DNA of 64,000 nt from assembly GCF_036324505.1 (NCBI RefSeq), contig NC_086366.1, positions 13,557,427 through 13,621,426 of the forward strand. The letters are read 5' to 3'. A program made the position numbers and the translations under genes. Shown in pieces: positions 24,454 through 38,000 of the stretch. Each line of letters begins with the position of its first letter. The stretch's first letter is position 1. The notes beneath the pieces were generated by a model. That model was not told the origin of the DNA, ran no database searches, and saw only the letters and a program-made list of their open reading frames with translations. This DNA comes from Eleginops maclovinus. Taxonomy: Eukaryota; Chordata; Actinopteri; Perciformes; Eleginopidae.

Positions 24454-25544
24454 AAAATTATACAAGATTAAAACACAGTCTCTAGACAAAAGTCTGGACT
24501 CCAAATGTTAACTATTCTTTCCCATGATTTTAAAAGCAGGCATAAACATCGTTTGTTACACAAGAAAACATCTTAAATGTCATGGTTAATTTCCAAGAAT
24601 ATATTTTTCCAGACATGTGGCTTGTGTTAACTAATTTCGCTCCATTGGTGTTGTGATTAGTCAAACGCTGAGCTTCAAATTGAAGTTACCACACATGAGC
24701 CACATCCTAATTATTTTTCTATGTGAATCTTATTTTTTCAATTGCTCTGCTTTGATTTATACAACCTAATCATCTTTGTCAACAAGTGGTTGCCTGGGGT
24801 GCGACAGTTTTGAAGAGTTCACTGGTTAACCAGATAGTGGCGCTACAGTACTAGCCAATACTCTGCTGCTTTAATATCATTTGTACATTGGACTTCTACG
24901 TCTTTGTATATTAAGTCATAAGTTTCTAAAGATGACAAAACCAATAGTAATACATACAAATGTTACTGTTTACATAATACTTTCATCATTCAGCTCTTAT
25001 TCATTGTTAATGTTTTGCATGTCATTTTTATTTGTGTGATCGCTCCAGCAGTTCAAAATGTAAATATTTATATCAGTATTAACACTTTCTATTACTTTGA
25101 ATAATATGCGTTGGCTATCTCTAAACATGTGCCAATGTTAAGACTTAGAACCTTTCACTTCTCAAGAACCTTTAAAAAAGTTTCTAACAATTTCCAGTTT
25201 GGTGCCGTCAATACAGTATGCCAGTCTGCTTTCTTCAGGCTAAATCAGGACTTCATGACTATTTCACCCACAAAAACAGTTTCAGTAAGGCAATGCTCTA
25301 AGCCCTCCAGGCATCAAACCGTGTCCCCATGATAGGCTCATCAGAAGTTCACTCTTTATCAAATCCAGATCTTAAGCATTCTCTTCAACCCGTCAGCACC
25401 ACCACCCTTGTCTAGACTCGTATTGCACATAAAGGTTCAACGCTCCCATAAATAAATGAGGTCACAATAGGGTCTGAAGATTTTGTTATTCAGTTTGTCA
25501 GTTTTCAGTTATTTTTGTGTGTTTTTAGGTTGAAAACCCTTAGG
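24454..25544. other. intergenic, nothing recognised
   Basis: AT-rich DNA between slc3a2 and the LINE fragment. No coding, RNA or repeat feature could be supported. Confidence 0.6.
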
Positions 25545-26665
25545 GCCTGGGAGCCCTCTGGTCTACATGTGCTTTGTGGATTTGGAGAAGGCGTATGACT
25601 GGGTTCCCTGGGAGATACTGTGGGAGGTGCTGCTGGAGTATGGGGTGAGGGGGTCTTTACTCAGGGCCATCCAATCTCTGTACTCCCAAAGCGAGAGCTG
25701 TGTCCGGGTCCTCGGTAGCACGTCGGACCGATTTCCGGTGAGGGTTGGCCTCCGCCAGGGCTGCGCTTTGTCACTAATCCTGTTTGTGATATTCATGGAC
25801 AGGATTTCGAGGCGTAGTCGTGGGGGAGGGGGTCTGCAGTTCGGTGGGCTAAGGATTGCACCACTGCTTTTTGCAGATGATGTTGTCCTAATGGCTTCAT
25901 CGGTCTGTGACCTTCAGCACTCACTGGATCGGCTCGCGGCCGAGTGTGAAGCAGCTGTGATGAAGATCAGCACCTCCAAATCTGAGGCCATGGTTTTCAG
26001 CAGGAAACCGATGGACTGTCCACTCCAGGTAGGGAATGAAGCCTTACCCCAAGTGAAGGAGCTCAAGTATCTCGGGGTCTTGTTCTCGAGTGAGGGAACA
26101 ATGGAGCGTGAGATGGGCTGGAGAATCGGAGCAGCGGGAGCGGTACTGCAGTCGCTTTACCGCACCATTGTGACGAAAGGAGAGCTGAGCCAGAAGGCAA
26201 AGCTCTCTGTCTACCGGGCCATCTTCATTCCTACCCTCACCTATGGTTATGAAGGATGGTTCATGACCGAAAGAACGAAATCGCGGATACAAGCGGCCGA
26301 AATGGGATTTCTCCGCAGGGTGGCTGGCATCTCCCTTAGGGATAAGGTGAGAAGTTCAGTCATCCGAGAGGAACTCTCGTTGAAAGGAGCCAGTTGAGGT
26401 GGTTCGGGCACCTAGTGAGGATGCCACTTGGGCGCCTCCTTAGGGAGGTGTTCCAGGCAAGTCCAGCTGGGAAGAGACCGAGGGGTAGACCTTGGACCAG
26501 GTGGAGGGATTATATCTCTTCGCTGGCCTGGGAGTGCCTTGGAATCCCCCAGTCAGAGCTGGTTGATGTGGTCAGGGAAAGAGAAGTTTGGGGCTCTCTG
26601 CTGGAGCTGTAACCTCCGCGACCCTGACGGAAAAGCGGGAGATGGATGGATGTATGGATGGACAA
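25545..26665 (+). mobile_element. 5'-truncated non-LTR retrotransposon (LINE), RTE/Rex-like, copy 1
   Basis: An open frame from 25567 to 26397 encodes part of a reverse transcriptase, with FVDLEKAYDWV, VGLRQGCALS and the catalytic FADD in LLFADDVVLM. It is followed by the LINE C-terminal region (MDCPLQVGNEAL, KLSVYRAIF, RIQAAEMGFLRRVAGISLRD). A deletion of roughly 25 bases relative to copy 2 near 26370-26385 breaks the frame; the rest (GHLVRMP, RGRPWTRWRDYI) continues from 26394. The endonuclease and all upstream sequence are absent, as usual for 5'-truncated insertions. The element ends in a short degenerate TGGA repeat. The clade assignment rests on the tetranucleotide tail and remembered fish elements, so it is tentative; the LINE identity is firm. 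It cannot be active. Confidence 0.9.
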
Positions 26666-29053
26666 TGGGGTCTAATTTGCAAAAACTATTCATATTGCTC
26701 ATCTTTTTGTGCATATGTCAATACAAACATTAGTTTATGCTTAATTAAAATAAAAACATGATGTACCGGGAATCATAATGTCACAATCCCGTCAACCATC
26801 AATTACATGAACTTTTACTTCCATCTGAAACTTGACATGTTACTAAGAGACGCTTCCTTTTGAATCGTTTCTTACAGTATAATAAGCTTTTGACATTTCC
26901 ACATGACCACAGACAACAAAACAGAACACTGCGTCTTATATACTGTAAATGTTTCCCAGGAGTCAAGGTTGATGTAAGGGGTTGTAAAAAGACAAAAACA
27001 AATGATGTTCCAAACTCAAACACAATCAACTTCTGTTTATTTGGACAGCAAACATGCTCAGGTCTTATGACAGTCAAGAACTACACATGGGCTGAGATAC
27101 AGAGCAGTGACCATTGCACATCATAAAATCAGCATAAATATTTCTCTTAGGGAACATACACAGACATAAGTTGTGAGACCGTTTAACCTTATATCAATAT
27201 ATTATTTCACACGAACAAAGAGGGAGACGCATAACAAATATTATTTATCTTTTTTTCTTAAATGTTTAATTTAATTTAAATATATAACTCAAATACCCCA
27301 AAACTGTAGGTGGTAACGTGTCTTTCATTCCTTAGGTCATGCATGACTGAGTTTCAAACGACCAAGCAAACATGTAATGTGCAAAACAAACAAAAATACC
27401 TCATGTCTTGTATCCCAGTAGCTTTGCACTCCATTAAACCAGCACAATTGTAAGAAAACACAACATTAAGGCATAAATACATTTAAATGCAGTTACAGCA
27501 TTAAACACAACACAAAACACAAACACAAAACAAATGATCACAGTGTGTTATGCAGCAGCAGAGTTTAAAATGCAAAGACAATCATCATAGGTAGCTTAGA
27601 GAATTAAAAGAAAAGGGAAAGAAGCAAATGTTTCTGCCGTACAATGATAATGCTGGACAGTAATAGTTATTATTAGAGGGACTAACGTGTCCTTTTTATC
27701 ATTATTGTCTTATTAAAATGAACTAGTCATTTTTTTTACCAGATTACCTGAGCTCTCTGTGATGTAGTTTTGAGAAATCCCAAATGTAATCTAGTCTCAT
27801 AGATCTAAACTTCCAAAAAGGCAGAGAAACTTAGTTTGTATTAAAACTGATTATTTAGTTTTGCTCCTGATATATTGCAATTCAGGAGTGCTTTGTTAGT
27901 CTTTTATAACTGTACTATTTTAATTACAACAATAAAAAGACAAGATTCATATCCATTTAACTTAAATATTACACATTCATATTTATGTTTTAAAGTACCA
28001 TCAGTCTGTGCCCATGGAACATTACAATGTAAATACAACATTTCTCTTTTAGAAAACACCTTTTTTTCTCTCTCAAGAGAGGGCAGTGTCAGTTTGTGGG
28101 TTCACAACTGTAAATTCTAACTGAAGAATCGCAAAATGATTCCCCTAAAATCATTCACAATCAAGTTTCTGAAAAGATAAAGACTGAAGCCTTACAGGTA
28201 GGTCCCTTGGCCTTTTGTTTAGTGACACCCTGACGTTCACAAACTGGTGCCAACTCCTTAACTTTTCACTTTATGACAACAACTACAGAAATTATGATAT
28301 TCCTCAGCCTCAGCTGTACATTGTGTTCAGTGTTTATTAGCAAACGTTAACAAGGAAACATGACAAACTGAAAGGGTAAACATGGCATCAGCATGCTGAC
28401 GTTAGAATTTAACTCTGCAAAAGTGAAGCCTTGAAATGACTGCTAGCATGGCTGTAGACTTTCAGGTTTGTGACATGATTAACTACTCTTTATTAAGAAA
28501 TGCTTGTGATTTATAATAATATTTACACCGCACCCTGTCAGGGAAACTAAATGACAACTTTTCTGAAAATGGATTAACATGTTGGTTCTCATGTCATAGA
28601 TGCTGTAGATGTCGATTAGTTACCCGGCTATGCCTCAAAGAAATGTTTGAGAGAAAAAGAAGACAGTATACATTGCATTTTGTTTACCTGTATAGCTTTT
28701 ATCCAAGTGCATACTCTGATTTTGCAGTATATATTTATAGGCAGGGCATGGTTTGATGTGTTCCTTAGTGCTAAGTTACAGAGCTGCTTGTTAACTGGAC
28801 ATCCCTCCTTGACACTTTTGAACAGTTCAAACACTTTCCATGAGTCAGTGGAAGTTTAAGACTTAGTGCAATTGTTTTTTCAAAGTTAGTTCCTGGAGAT
28901 TTTGACATTTTTGTCACAGATTCTTCTTTGCCAATGTTGTGTGCCTGTGAATGAGGGCTACAATCCTGTTTGCAGATTCATTTCACAAATGTGTTCCAAT
29001 GTTTTATCAGACGTTAATGCCTCTTGCCTCCAGTTGAGAGTGCATCTGTGGGG
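26666..29053. other. intergenic; distal part is probable 3' UTR of ptgir
   Basis: AT-rich sequence without recognisable genes. Reading the minus strand downstream of the ptgir stop, AATAAA hexamers occur near 28487 and 28333 and are candidate polyadenylation signals. Confidence 0.5.
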
Positions 29054-32000
29054 TCACAGAGGTAAACCGGAGTAGATGTTTGTCTGTGGATCTGTCACAT
29101 CTGGGGGGTTACGCTGTATGTGATTGTCAAGTGGTAAAGACAGAGCGCAGTGTGCTGACGTCTTCACCGCTGTTTTGCTGAAGCGGCAGCTCAGAAGAGA
29201 GCCAAGGTGGCGAAACACAGATTTGCGGCAGATGATGAAGACCCAGGGATCCACGATGGGGTTGAAGGCGTTGAAGCGGAAGGCTAGCAGGTTCGCTTTG
29301 TCGCCACAAAATGGGTGAATGGCGTTGATGAAGCCTGCAATCTGAAGGAAGAGAGGGTGGAGGTAAGACACAGTCTTTACTACTTGAAGGTTAGAAATAA
29401 AAAGCATCTAAATTACTAGAGAGTTGAGTCTCATACAAGGATACAAGAGAAATGCTGTTTTTTTGTTCCTGATTTTTTGTTAGGTTAAACTAAACAACTT
29501 TTTTTTCAAGAACAGCTTAACGACCAACAATCAATAATTTAGCCGAGTAGGAGAGTATTAAATGGCATCTATACACAATTTACTTAAAGATTTGAAAGTT
29601 TTTAATGTTTTTTATATTTATTTTAGATCCATGTACTGTGTTCTTTTACTTAAGTTAAGGATGTGGTTACTTCCTCAAGCAATGGGTTTTAAGTCTTTCA
29701 CTTCTCTTATGCCTACCCACCTTTCCAACTTTCTGTATTACTCTCAAAAGATCTTCTTCTGATTCGCTTAAATAATTTGGGTGTATTTCTCCTGTAATAT
29801 TCATAATTTTGTTTCTGGACACTTGCTTTGACACTTTTGCTTTGAGATTATAAATAACTCTGAACCATGTTTATTTAATTTACAGAACTAGATGAGCATT
29901 ATATATGGCTGTGGACACACTTGGAGATGGTTTTCTTTATTGTTTGGGTATATGCTTCCCATAACAAGCAAACCAGAACTATAGTTGTGGGATTTACAGT
30001 GCTATACAAGAATTTTGGTAACTCATCAGCCCAACATATTAAATAATTGGTCCCAATCAAACCTGAATCAAGCCACTGTAAGTATATTGCACTTTGCTGT
30101 TGAAACCAGATGAGAGCACATGATTTTGTTGTCAGTGACTGGTAAAGCTGTGGTTCTTCTTGTTATGCTACGCTTTAACAAATGTCAATGTCTATCTCTC
30201 TATTTCGGTCTCTCTCTCTCTTCAAACCATATGTTGGTGTGAGCACTTCAATTTTGAGAAGTACAAAATGTCCTGAATACAGCAGCAGACAATGCTCCTA
30301 TACACCAGAAAACCACAACATCTTCCTGTATTGACCTCTAAGGCATGACAATCAGCAGGGAGGCCGCCAAGAGAGCAGCAGCTGGCTGCTTATTCATCCT
30401 GCCGAGAGAGAAGCAGCAGCAGCTGGCTCAGGAAGCATCATTGTCACCTCGCTCCTCTTCTCTATCAACAATTCTCCATTTCCTCCATGAAATATCCAAC
30501 AAACAGTGGTCTTATTAATGACCTGTGCTGACTGAGTGCTTTAATACATTGGTGTAAATGTTTCTCTGTTGCTAGGGCCTGGACTGAAAACTAATAAGCT
30601 AGATGGGAGGGCCAGAGGGAGCAAATCCAGAGCGGGGCCAAGAGGGATCAAACAGGCACAGGGCTGACTGTCCTCTTCATGCTTATTTACTGGATTAACT
30701 CACACGGATGTGGTCGCTCACATATTGATCTACATCCATGAGAAATACATGAGGGAAGAGTAAGAGGCTGGCAAACCCAAAAAACAACAGCAATTATGTT
30801 GTGACTCTTTTAAGAAAGGGTTGAGATCAGTGCTGTAATAACTAAAACCAACACCCTGGAACAGCATTGTCATCTTATTTGTGTCAGAAGTGGTACAATT
30901 CCACAGTCGAACATAACAACAGACAGATGTTTTGGGGTGTTTCAGGAAGTATTCAAGGTTTCAGGAGGTAATGTCAAATTTCTTGAATTGCATAACCGAT
31001 GTATACAGGATTGTTGTTGAATTCTGCCCAGGCTTAATACATGAAGCAACCATGCTTTATGGATTATAATCACAATATTTCCAAGTTGTTTTAATGAATA
31101 CGTACAAATTGGGTTGCATCTGTTAATAAATCCATTACTACGTTGGTGCATTTAGTTCTCCTTAGGGTTATAGTAGAGTTCAATCTGCATTGGTCTTTGA
31201 ATTGGTGATGCCGAGGCCAATATTCATAGAGCAGGGTGGCAAACAGCTGATACAGTATATAATGCAGAAATATTGTTCTGGGTTTTTGTTCATGTCTTTT
31301 TAGGGATTTTCTTCTGCATTGGATAAAACCAAAAAATGGAATAATAACAATACATCATACATCAAATTGCTAAACCACCATGTCTCCATTGCACTTATTT
31401 CAAACAAACACATTTGAACTATATTAATGTAAAAGGGTTTAAAACATTGAACTTTAAAACAACAAATACAAAATAATGTCAGTGTTGGGGCCTTACCTGT
31501 TCTTGGCAGTAAAATTGTATTATGAAAATACTAATCGGCCTTCTGAGCACAGGTTAAAAGAGATGCCCATTATCTCAAAATGGAATAAATCTGCCGCCTT
31601 TATTGGCATAAAGATTATTTGTTCGATCACTAGTTTTTATTAACTTGTAGCTAATGACATAAGCACAATACAAGAAGTAGTTCTCACTCAAGGATGCTCA
31701 TGTATCAAAAGCTTCAGAAATCAAAGCGAAATAATGTCCTCTTCTGACCTTAAGAACACAGACACCACTAACTATCACAGAAACAGACCTCGTGCTAGCA
31801 ACAACTTGTTATTTGAAATAATACTTGAAGTAAAAATGCATCTTAGGCCTTCTGGCATTAAACACACTAACAAACACGATGACAAATGCCTGTAGCGCTC
31901 AACTAGGAATTATCATACACTTTATTCATCATGCGATGTTACCAGAAACATTTCAAACAGACATGTATCTTCATTTGGTCTGCCATTCCTTGCCCTGGTT

Positions 32001-35000
32001 GTCTCCCTCCACATTTCACCCTCAGCATTGCTTCTGTTCCTGCATGCCACCCTGCCTCTTATGGTCCTCTCCACAGACCTCAAGCCCTGCAGAGAGGGCC
32101 ACAAATCACAAGCCGTCCTCTCCAAAGTACTGCAGGCTGTGGGGCCGAAACTGATGAGATGTTGTGCTCTCCTTAAACAGGAGCATATTAATGAATCAGT
32201 CGATGGTTGAAGAGTGCACGGAAGCGGTACACAGCAGCGGTGCTTCAGGGGAATTATTTAGGTTAACAGAGAATGACGCCAATGCTTAAAGCCTTGAAAG
32301 AACGACTAGCTCATAGACATAAATCAAGCAAAAGCACATACGATCACACATGTACTGTATGCATACAGTACAGTTTGCAGCTGCGCATTTTGTACAGGCG
32401 CAAACTCATCCATATTCATCGCCATCCAGTAATCTTTAATCTGATCTGAATGTATCTCTACAACTACTGTGTCAAAGTGAACATGATTGCTATTTTAGGC
32501 GTAAAGATTTATTTTTTTTACTTCGATCCTGATGACCTACTACCTGAACCCAGTTGGTGTTAATGGGTACATCCTGTCAGAGACACATAAGACAGTAAAT
32601 GGGGCTGATGATCGCTGTGTCTTTCAGGAAACAGACCATGTAATGGATCTCTGCACTCTACGAGCCATTATTTCTCATCTCATGGTCCTGGAGGACTCTT
32701 CCAACTCTTTCTTCCTGATCCAGTTTCACTGCAGGATCATTACATAAGGATGAGAAAAGGCAGCGCAGAGATTACAGGCCTTTCAGAAAGGACCGTTTAC
32801 AGCAACGAACCAGCACAGACAGAGAGAAATGCTGCAGAGCTACACTAGTCTTTAAAGGAGTAGTCCAACATTTTTGGAATTGCTTAATTGCTTTCCTATG
32901 GATAGTAAGTGTAGGATAATATCTCATACCTCTTTCTTAGATATGCTAAATAAATCTCATCTAGGAGGCAGTAGAACAAGCGTTGAACACAGCTTGTATT
33001 GTTATATGTATTGTATCTGTTACATTCCTTTGGCAAAGTTGCTGTCCATCTCGCTGTTGAATGTTGAAGTTCATTTATTCACTAACATATTTGCCTTTGT
33101 AGTATCTATCACAGAAATGATTGATGATTATAGGGTTAGGGAAATCGTTACATCATGTTAATCTATCCTGAAAGCAGAGAATGTTGTTGTTAAATTTCCT
33201 TTTCATGTACAGGTTAAACAAGTAGAGTGTGTTAATTATTAAACCTGGAAGCGGCTGGCAGGCCTACTTGGACAGAATCTGGCTAACTGCCCTAAAGCCT
33301 TTATGAGGCTTAACACATAATGACTGAAGAAAGGAGGCTGATATCAATGATTTCAGCTCACTCTTGGGAAAAAGAGCAAATAAGCAAATACGTATGACAC
33401 AGCAGCACAGTTTACCAAAGGTGTTAGAAGCTAACACCTGTTTAAAAGCCAGTAAGGTGACACAAAGAGTTCTTACTCCTAATTAAACTTCACTCGGCTG
33501 TTCCACTCCACATCTGCCCTATCATTAACATGTAGGTCACTTTCATTCCTCAGCCTGAAAATACTGTTCATGAGTCTTCCCACACTGCATCTGTTCCTGC
33601 TTGACGCTGTGATGTCATGGCTGTCAAATAGTGTATTGATCCATGCTTCACAAGAACCTATGTGAAGATTGGCTTTCTACCCAATATTTTCTACGTCAAA
33701 ACCCCCCAAAGCTCCTCAACCCAAAATAATCAATTTGCCCCAGGCTGAATGACCAAACTGACTTCTTACCAGATTTACCTCCTGAAGGAACTGATGATGC
33801 ACCGTCTGGTGGTGAGTCATACTGTGCTTTAATGTAAGGCGAAGCTTTGTGTTTCTACACTGAAGGGGAAATGTATTGCTCCACAATTTGCAGTTCAGAT
33901 GTTAGTGAGGGGTGGTTCTAGAGAGTAACAAGGAGTGGGTGTGTGCTGGCAAGTGTGTTAAAATACATCCGGTGCATGTAATCATTACGTCCCTCATGTT
34001 GATTTCTCTACATGCTCTGTTTAGGGATCTACACAACACAAAACTAATCTCTAGTGGCAAGAACATGGAAGTAAAAGTTTATCAGTAATAAGTTATTCAC
34101 TTAAAAGGCATCATCTCAAAGGAGTCATATAAATCTAAATGTGTTCTGTTTTAGGAGCAAGAAAACATCAAATGTTAATGAGTTGCAGCAATGTAAGGCA
34201 GTTAAGTCAGGTTGTGTTTGTCTTCAGACAAGTTTAATCAGGGTACTTGTGCTGTCTGAACATCCATTAGTGAGTCTGAACAAGGCTGCAGTGAGTTACC
34301 TGCAGCCATTAAACCTTTACCAGCATTGTGCAAAAGGGACTGAAAGCATACGACAACTATTCAAGAAACAGGCGCTGCTTTTTCACTCAGTTCAGACAAC
34401 TATGTATGGGAGGAAAAGTGATCATTGAGCAAAATAATAGAATGTTTCACATGCAAGCACACAACAGCCTTCTGCTATAAAGAATGTATGTTAAATGCTT
34501 TCTTTTCTTCCCCAGTTTGTAAAAAATGGGTATTAAAAAAAGAAGAAACGGCCTTCATGTGTAATGATCACCAGTAATGTTATCAGAAGGATTAAGGGCA
34601 AACCAAAATGTTCACTGTGAACTCTGTTGTGCGAGGAAACAGTGTGGCTTGAGAGTGAGACTCTAAGTTTGCCGTACTGCTGAGGACAATACTGACAAAA
34701 CATACATAGAGGCAGCACCAAAGAGGAAGTGAAAGAAACCGCGGGAGAAGAAAAAAAACCCAGTTCAGAATTGAGCAGAGTGAAATATAAAGTGGCAGGA
34801 TGATGTTTCAATATCATAAAAATAGCCTGATGTTGACATGTTGAAAAACCTTGAAGCTGTTGCAACATAAGAGCAAACCAACTATAAGAGCCAAATGCCA
34901 CCTCTACTGTACCCATTTCATGTTACCGATGTGTGCTTGTGATGTGTTGATGATAGCATGCACTTTGTGATACAGTGTCTTTCGAAAGAAGATATTGTCA

Positions 35001-38000
35001 AGAGGAGTTATCTTTTTTGTCGTGTCCTCGAAATTGAACTTCAATTTCGTGATATTATTGTTAACTCATACGTGTGTTTCCGCTTTCATCCAACTTTTCT
35101 CATTCCCTAGCGATTGAACACTTTATCATCTCATTTTTTATCATCTCATTTGATAAAAATGTTGCATAAAAGGCATAGAATAACATTCACTTGAAATAAT
35201 GGTGTTGTTTTAAAACTATGGTAATATTTGTATAGGTGCATCAATCATTTCTGTTGGCTATGACAACAACTCTATTACAGAGTTATGGGGATACAATAAC
35301 ACCAGATAAAAATATCATGTGCAAATAAATTCCTATTTTAACTTTTTTTAAATGAAAACAAATGTGGCTGAACTGAAAAGGTCCATTTTAGAGTTAATGT
35401 GAGAAAAGCTGTGTTAAAGTACAGTAGGTCAAGAATTGGCCAAGTGTTGTTCATTTAGCAATCATGGTCGTCACTTACCAATTGTAACTATCACCAGTTT
35501 AGAGTAGAGCAGACCTAAATGCAGACAACGTTTCAAACGAAAAATACCTTTACTCAGGCAGAGCCGGGCAAAGCCAGGCAAAACAACATTAACTAAACTT
35601 TATGTAACCCACTTTCACATAAGACACGGGGATCTGACAACTACCAACAGACAACCCGAGGTACAGTCGAATAGTCAGTTTAGCTTATGAAGGTTCCTAA
35701 TGGAGTGAGTGGTCGCCATGATAAGAGTTGTTCGAATTCTCTAGATCAGGGTTGTCGAAACTACGGCCCGGGGCCAAATGCGGCCCACAGGCCATTTTGA
35801 ATCGGCCCTCTGCAAATTCTAAAAGTATCATGGAATATGGCCCACAAATTAAACTTCCTATCGCTTGTCTTATATTGTACTTCTCAAATATATATGTTCA
35901 AATATATTAATGAGCCTAAAGACAGACGGGATGTAGGCTGTTTTTTCTGAAAGCTTTTTCAAGTATCGCGCATTATTCACCTACATTTGATTTGATTTGC
36001 TAACTTATAACTTAACTTTTGAGACAATATTCACCCCTATAAGTGGCCCAGCTCTCCGTATATTTTTCTGTATGTGGCCCTCGGTGAAAAAAGTTTGGAC
36101 ACCCCTGCTCTAGATGATAGGAAAGGAGATTTGAAACTTCTTTTATAACCTCATTTAGCTTAGGATACACTGGACCTTCCTTTAGGAAAGGAAATGAGAA
36201 AGTGTTTCCAACAATGCCTTCCCACTGTAACTTGCCAAAGTGCTTTGTTTTGAATGTTCAACACTATATTATTCAAAAGGAGAAATATGAATGTTACTTT
36301 TTTACTGAAATTATCAAATGAAGTCCACATTTCAGTGTTTACTAAGCTGTGTGGGGTTTCTTAAACGTTTTAAAACATGTTTGAATTGTGATATACAAAG
36401 TGATAGGTTAAGGCATAACTAGTTTATAATATACACATTTGTATTTACTTTAAAATAGTTTCATATAGTCATACATATTGGGATTCATGTGGATATACGT
36501 GTGGACCGGAGGGTGAGGGGGACAAGTTTCGCTTTCCTTTTTTATTTCAATTCCAACATTTGTTATGAAGAATATATGTCTCACTGTTGTCCACGTTCAT
36601 AAAGCATCAAACAACACCATCAGAAGGCACAGTGCAAAGTCTCTAGATGCGCTTTATATAAAACTGTAGTTTCCCCACAGCAGACGCACATTAACAATGT
36701 CCGCTAGCGCATCATAAATATGTGGGATAATGGAAGTGCAGTCGGATTCTCAAAGCACCGCAGTGTCTTTTCCTAAATCCTTTTGGATTCTCCTATCCAC
36801 TATTCCTCAACCCCGTGACGTTTCACGGAAAGGTCAAGGAATAGTAGATAGGAATAGACGATAGTATAACTTAAATACATCAGGTATCAGGATCAGGTAA
36901 TCAAACAGGAGGGAAAACCCAGACAGGAAGTAAAAACAGACATGACACACGAGTGAAGAATTTCCTAAATAAAACAGGAAACTGGTGGCAGATCGTGACA
37001 GTAGCTCTTTTTCTGTAACTCATTTCCAGTCAGCTTTTAGGGTATACAATTCCCTAGATGTGTGTTTGAGGTACTAAAGATAAAGTGTTTTTGTTGAAAC
37101 AACGTTATTTTATATCAACTCAATTGTGAAGTACTGTTAAGTTAAAACACTTTTTTTTCTGTGTCTACTTGCTGTTTATGTGCTGCTATCCACAGGTGGC
37201 TTGTTATACACTGTACATCAATGCCAATATAAACTGTTCAAATTACGTCTTTTGCAAATTGCAAGGTGTGTGTCACTTCTAACTACTTCAGTTTGTAATT
37301 TTATCCCTTAAGTGAATAATAGACATTTAAAAACATCATGGGGTTGGTTGGATATTTTTGATTTAGCTAAATATCTGTTTTCACTTCACATTGACGAGAT
37401 GAAATAAAATATGAAATTGTATGCCTGATATGTATTTTCTTACAAAAACATACTTTTAACTACTAACTAACTTGACAATAGCCATATTAGGGTTTGTGAT
37501 ATTATACATAATTTTCATTGGCTTTTGAAGCCAGGTAACTGAATGTAGACTGTAACAGGAGAAACAACAACACACACAAAATAATTACAAGTCTTGACAC
37601 GCACTGCCGGCCTCCAGTTTTATGACTTTCCCAAGATTGACTCTGACAACAAACCAGAGCCAAATTAATCTGTCATGTCTCACACAAACTCTGTAGGCGT
37701 TTTTGGACTTTGGACAACCATAACATGATATACTTCATGAAACTTAAATGAATTGAAAAAAACAACATAATTATTACATTGTTTTTGTTCGAAGACAGGA
37801 AGATTAAGGCATAAACCAAATGATGTCTTGAATGTGGCTGCAGTAATGCCAGCGCTTTACAAACAACACCTGTTGCATCATGGTGTATAATGTTACTATA
37901 CTATGTTATGCAGTTGCTGAGCAGGTTTGCACAATTCAGACTTTGATCAACAAATGCATTTCTTCTGTATGTCTGTGACAACCACAAACCAATTCCCTTA

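Larger units (their letters stand above)
35500..37005 (-). repeat. possible decayed LTR-like element, interrupted by a hAT element
   Basis: Read on the minus strand, the right edge (about 36880-37005) contains CTGTCACGATCTGCC and phrases such as GTTTCCTGTTTTATTTAG and CATGTCTGTTTTTACTTCC. The left edge (about 35507-35560) contains ACGTTGTCTGCATTTAGGTC. These phrases are typical of the ends of fish LTR elements as I remember them. No coding region or matching terminal repeats could be established, so this is a weak call. Confidence 0.25.
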
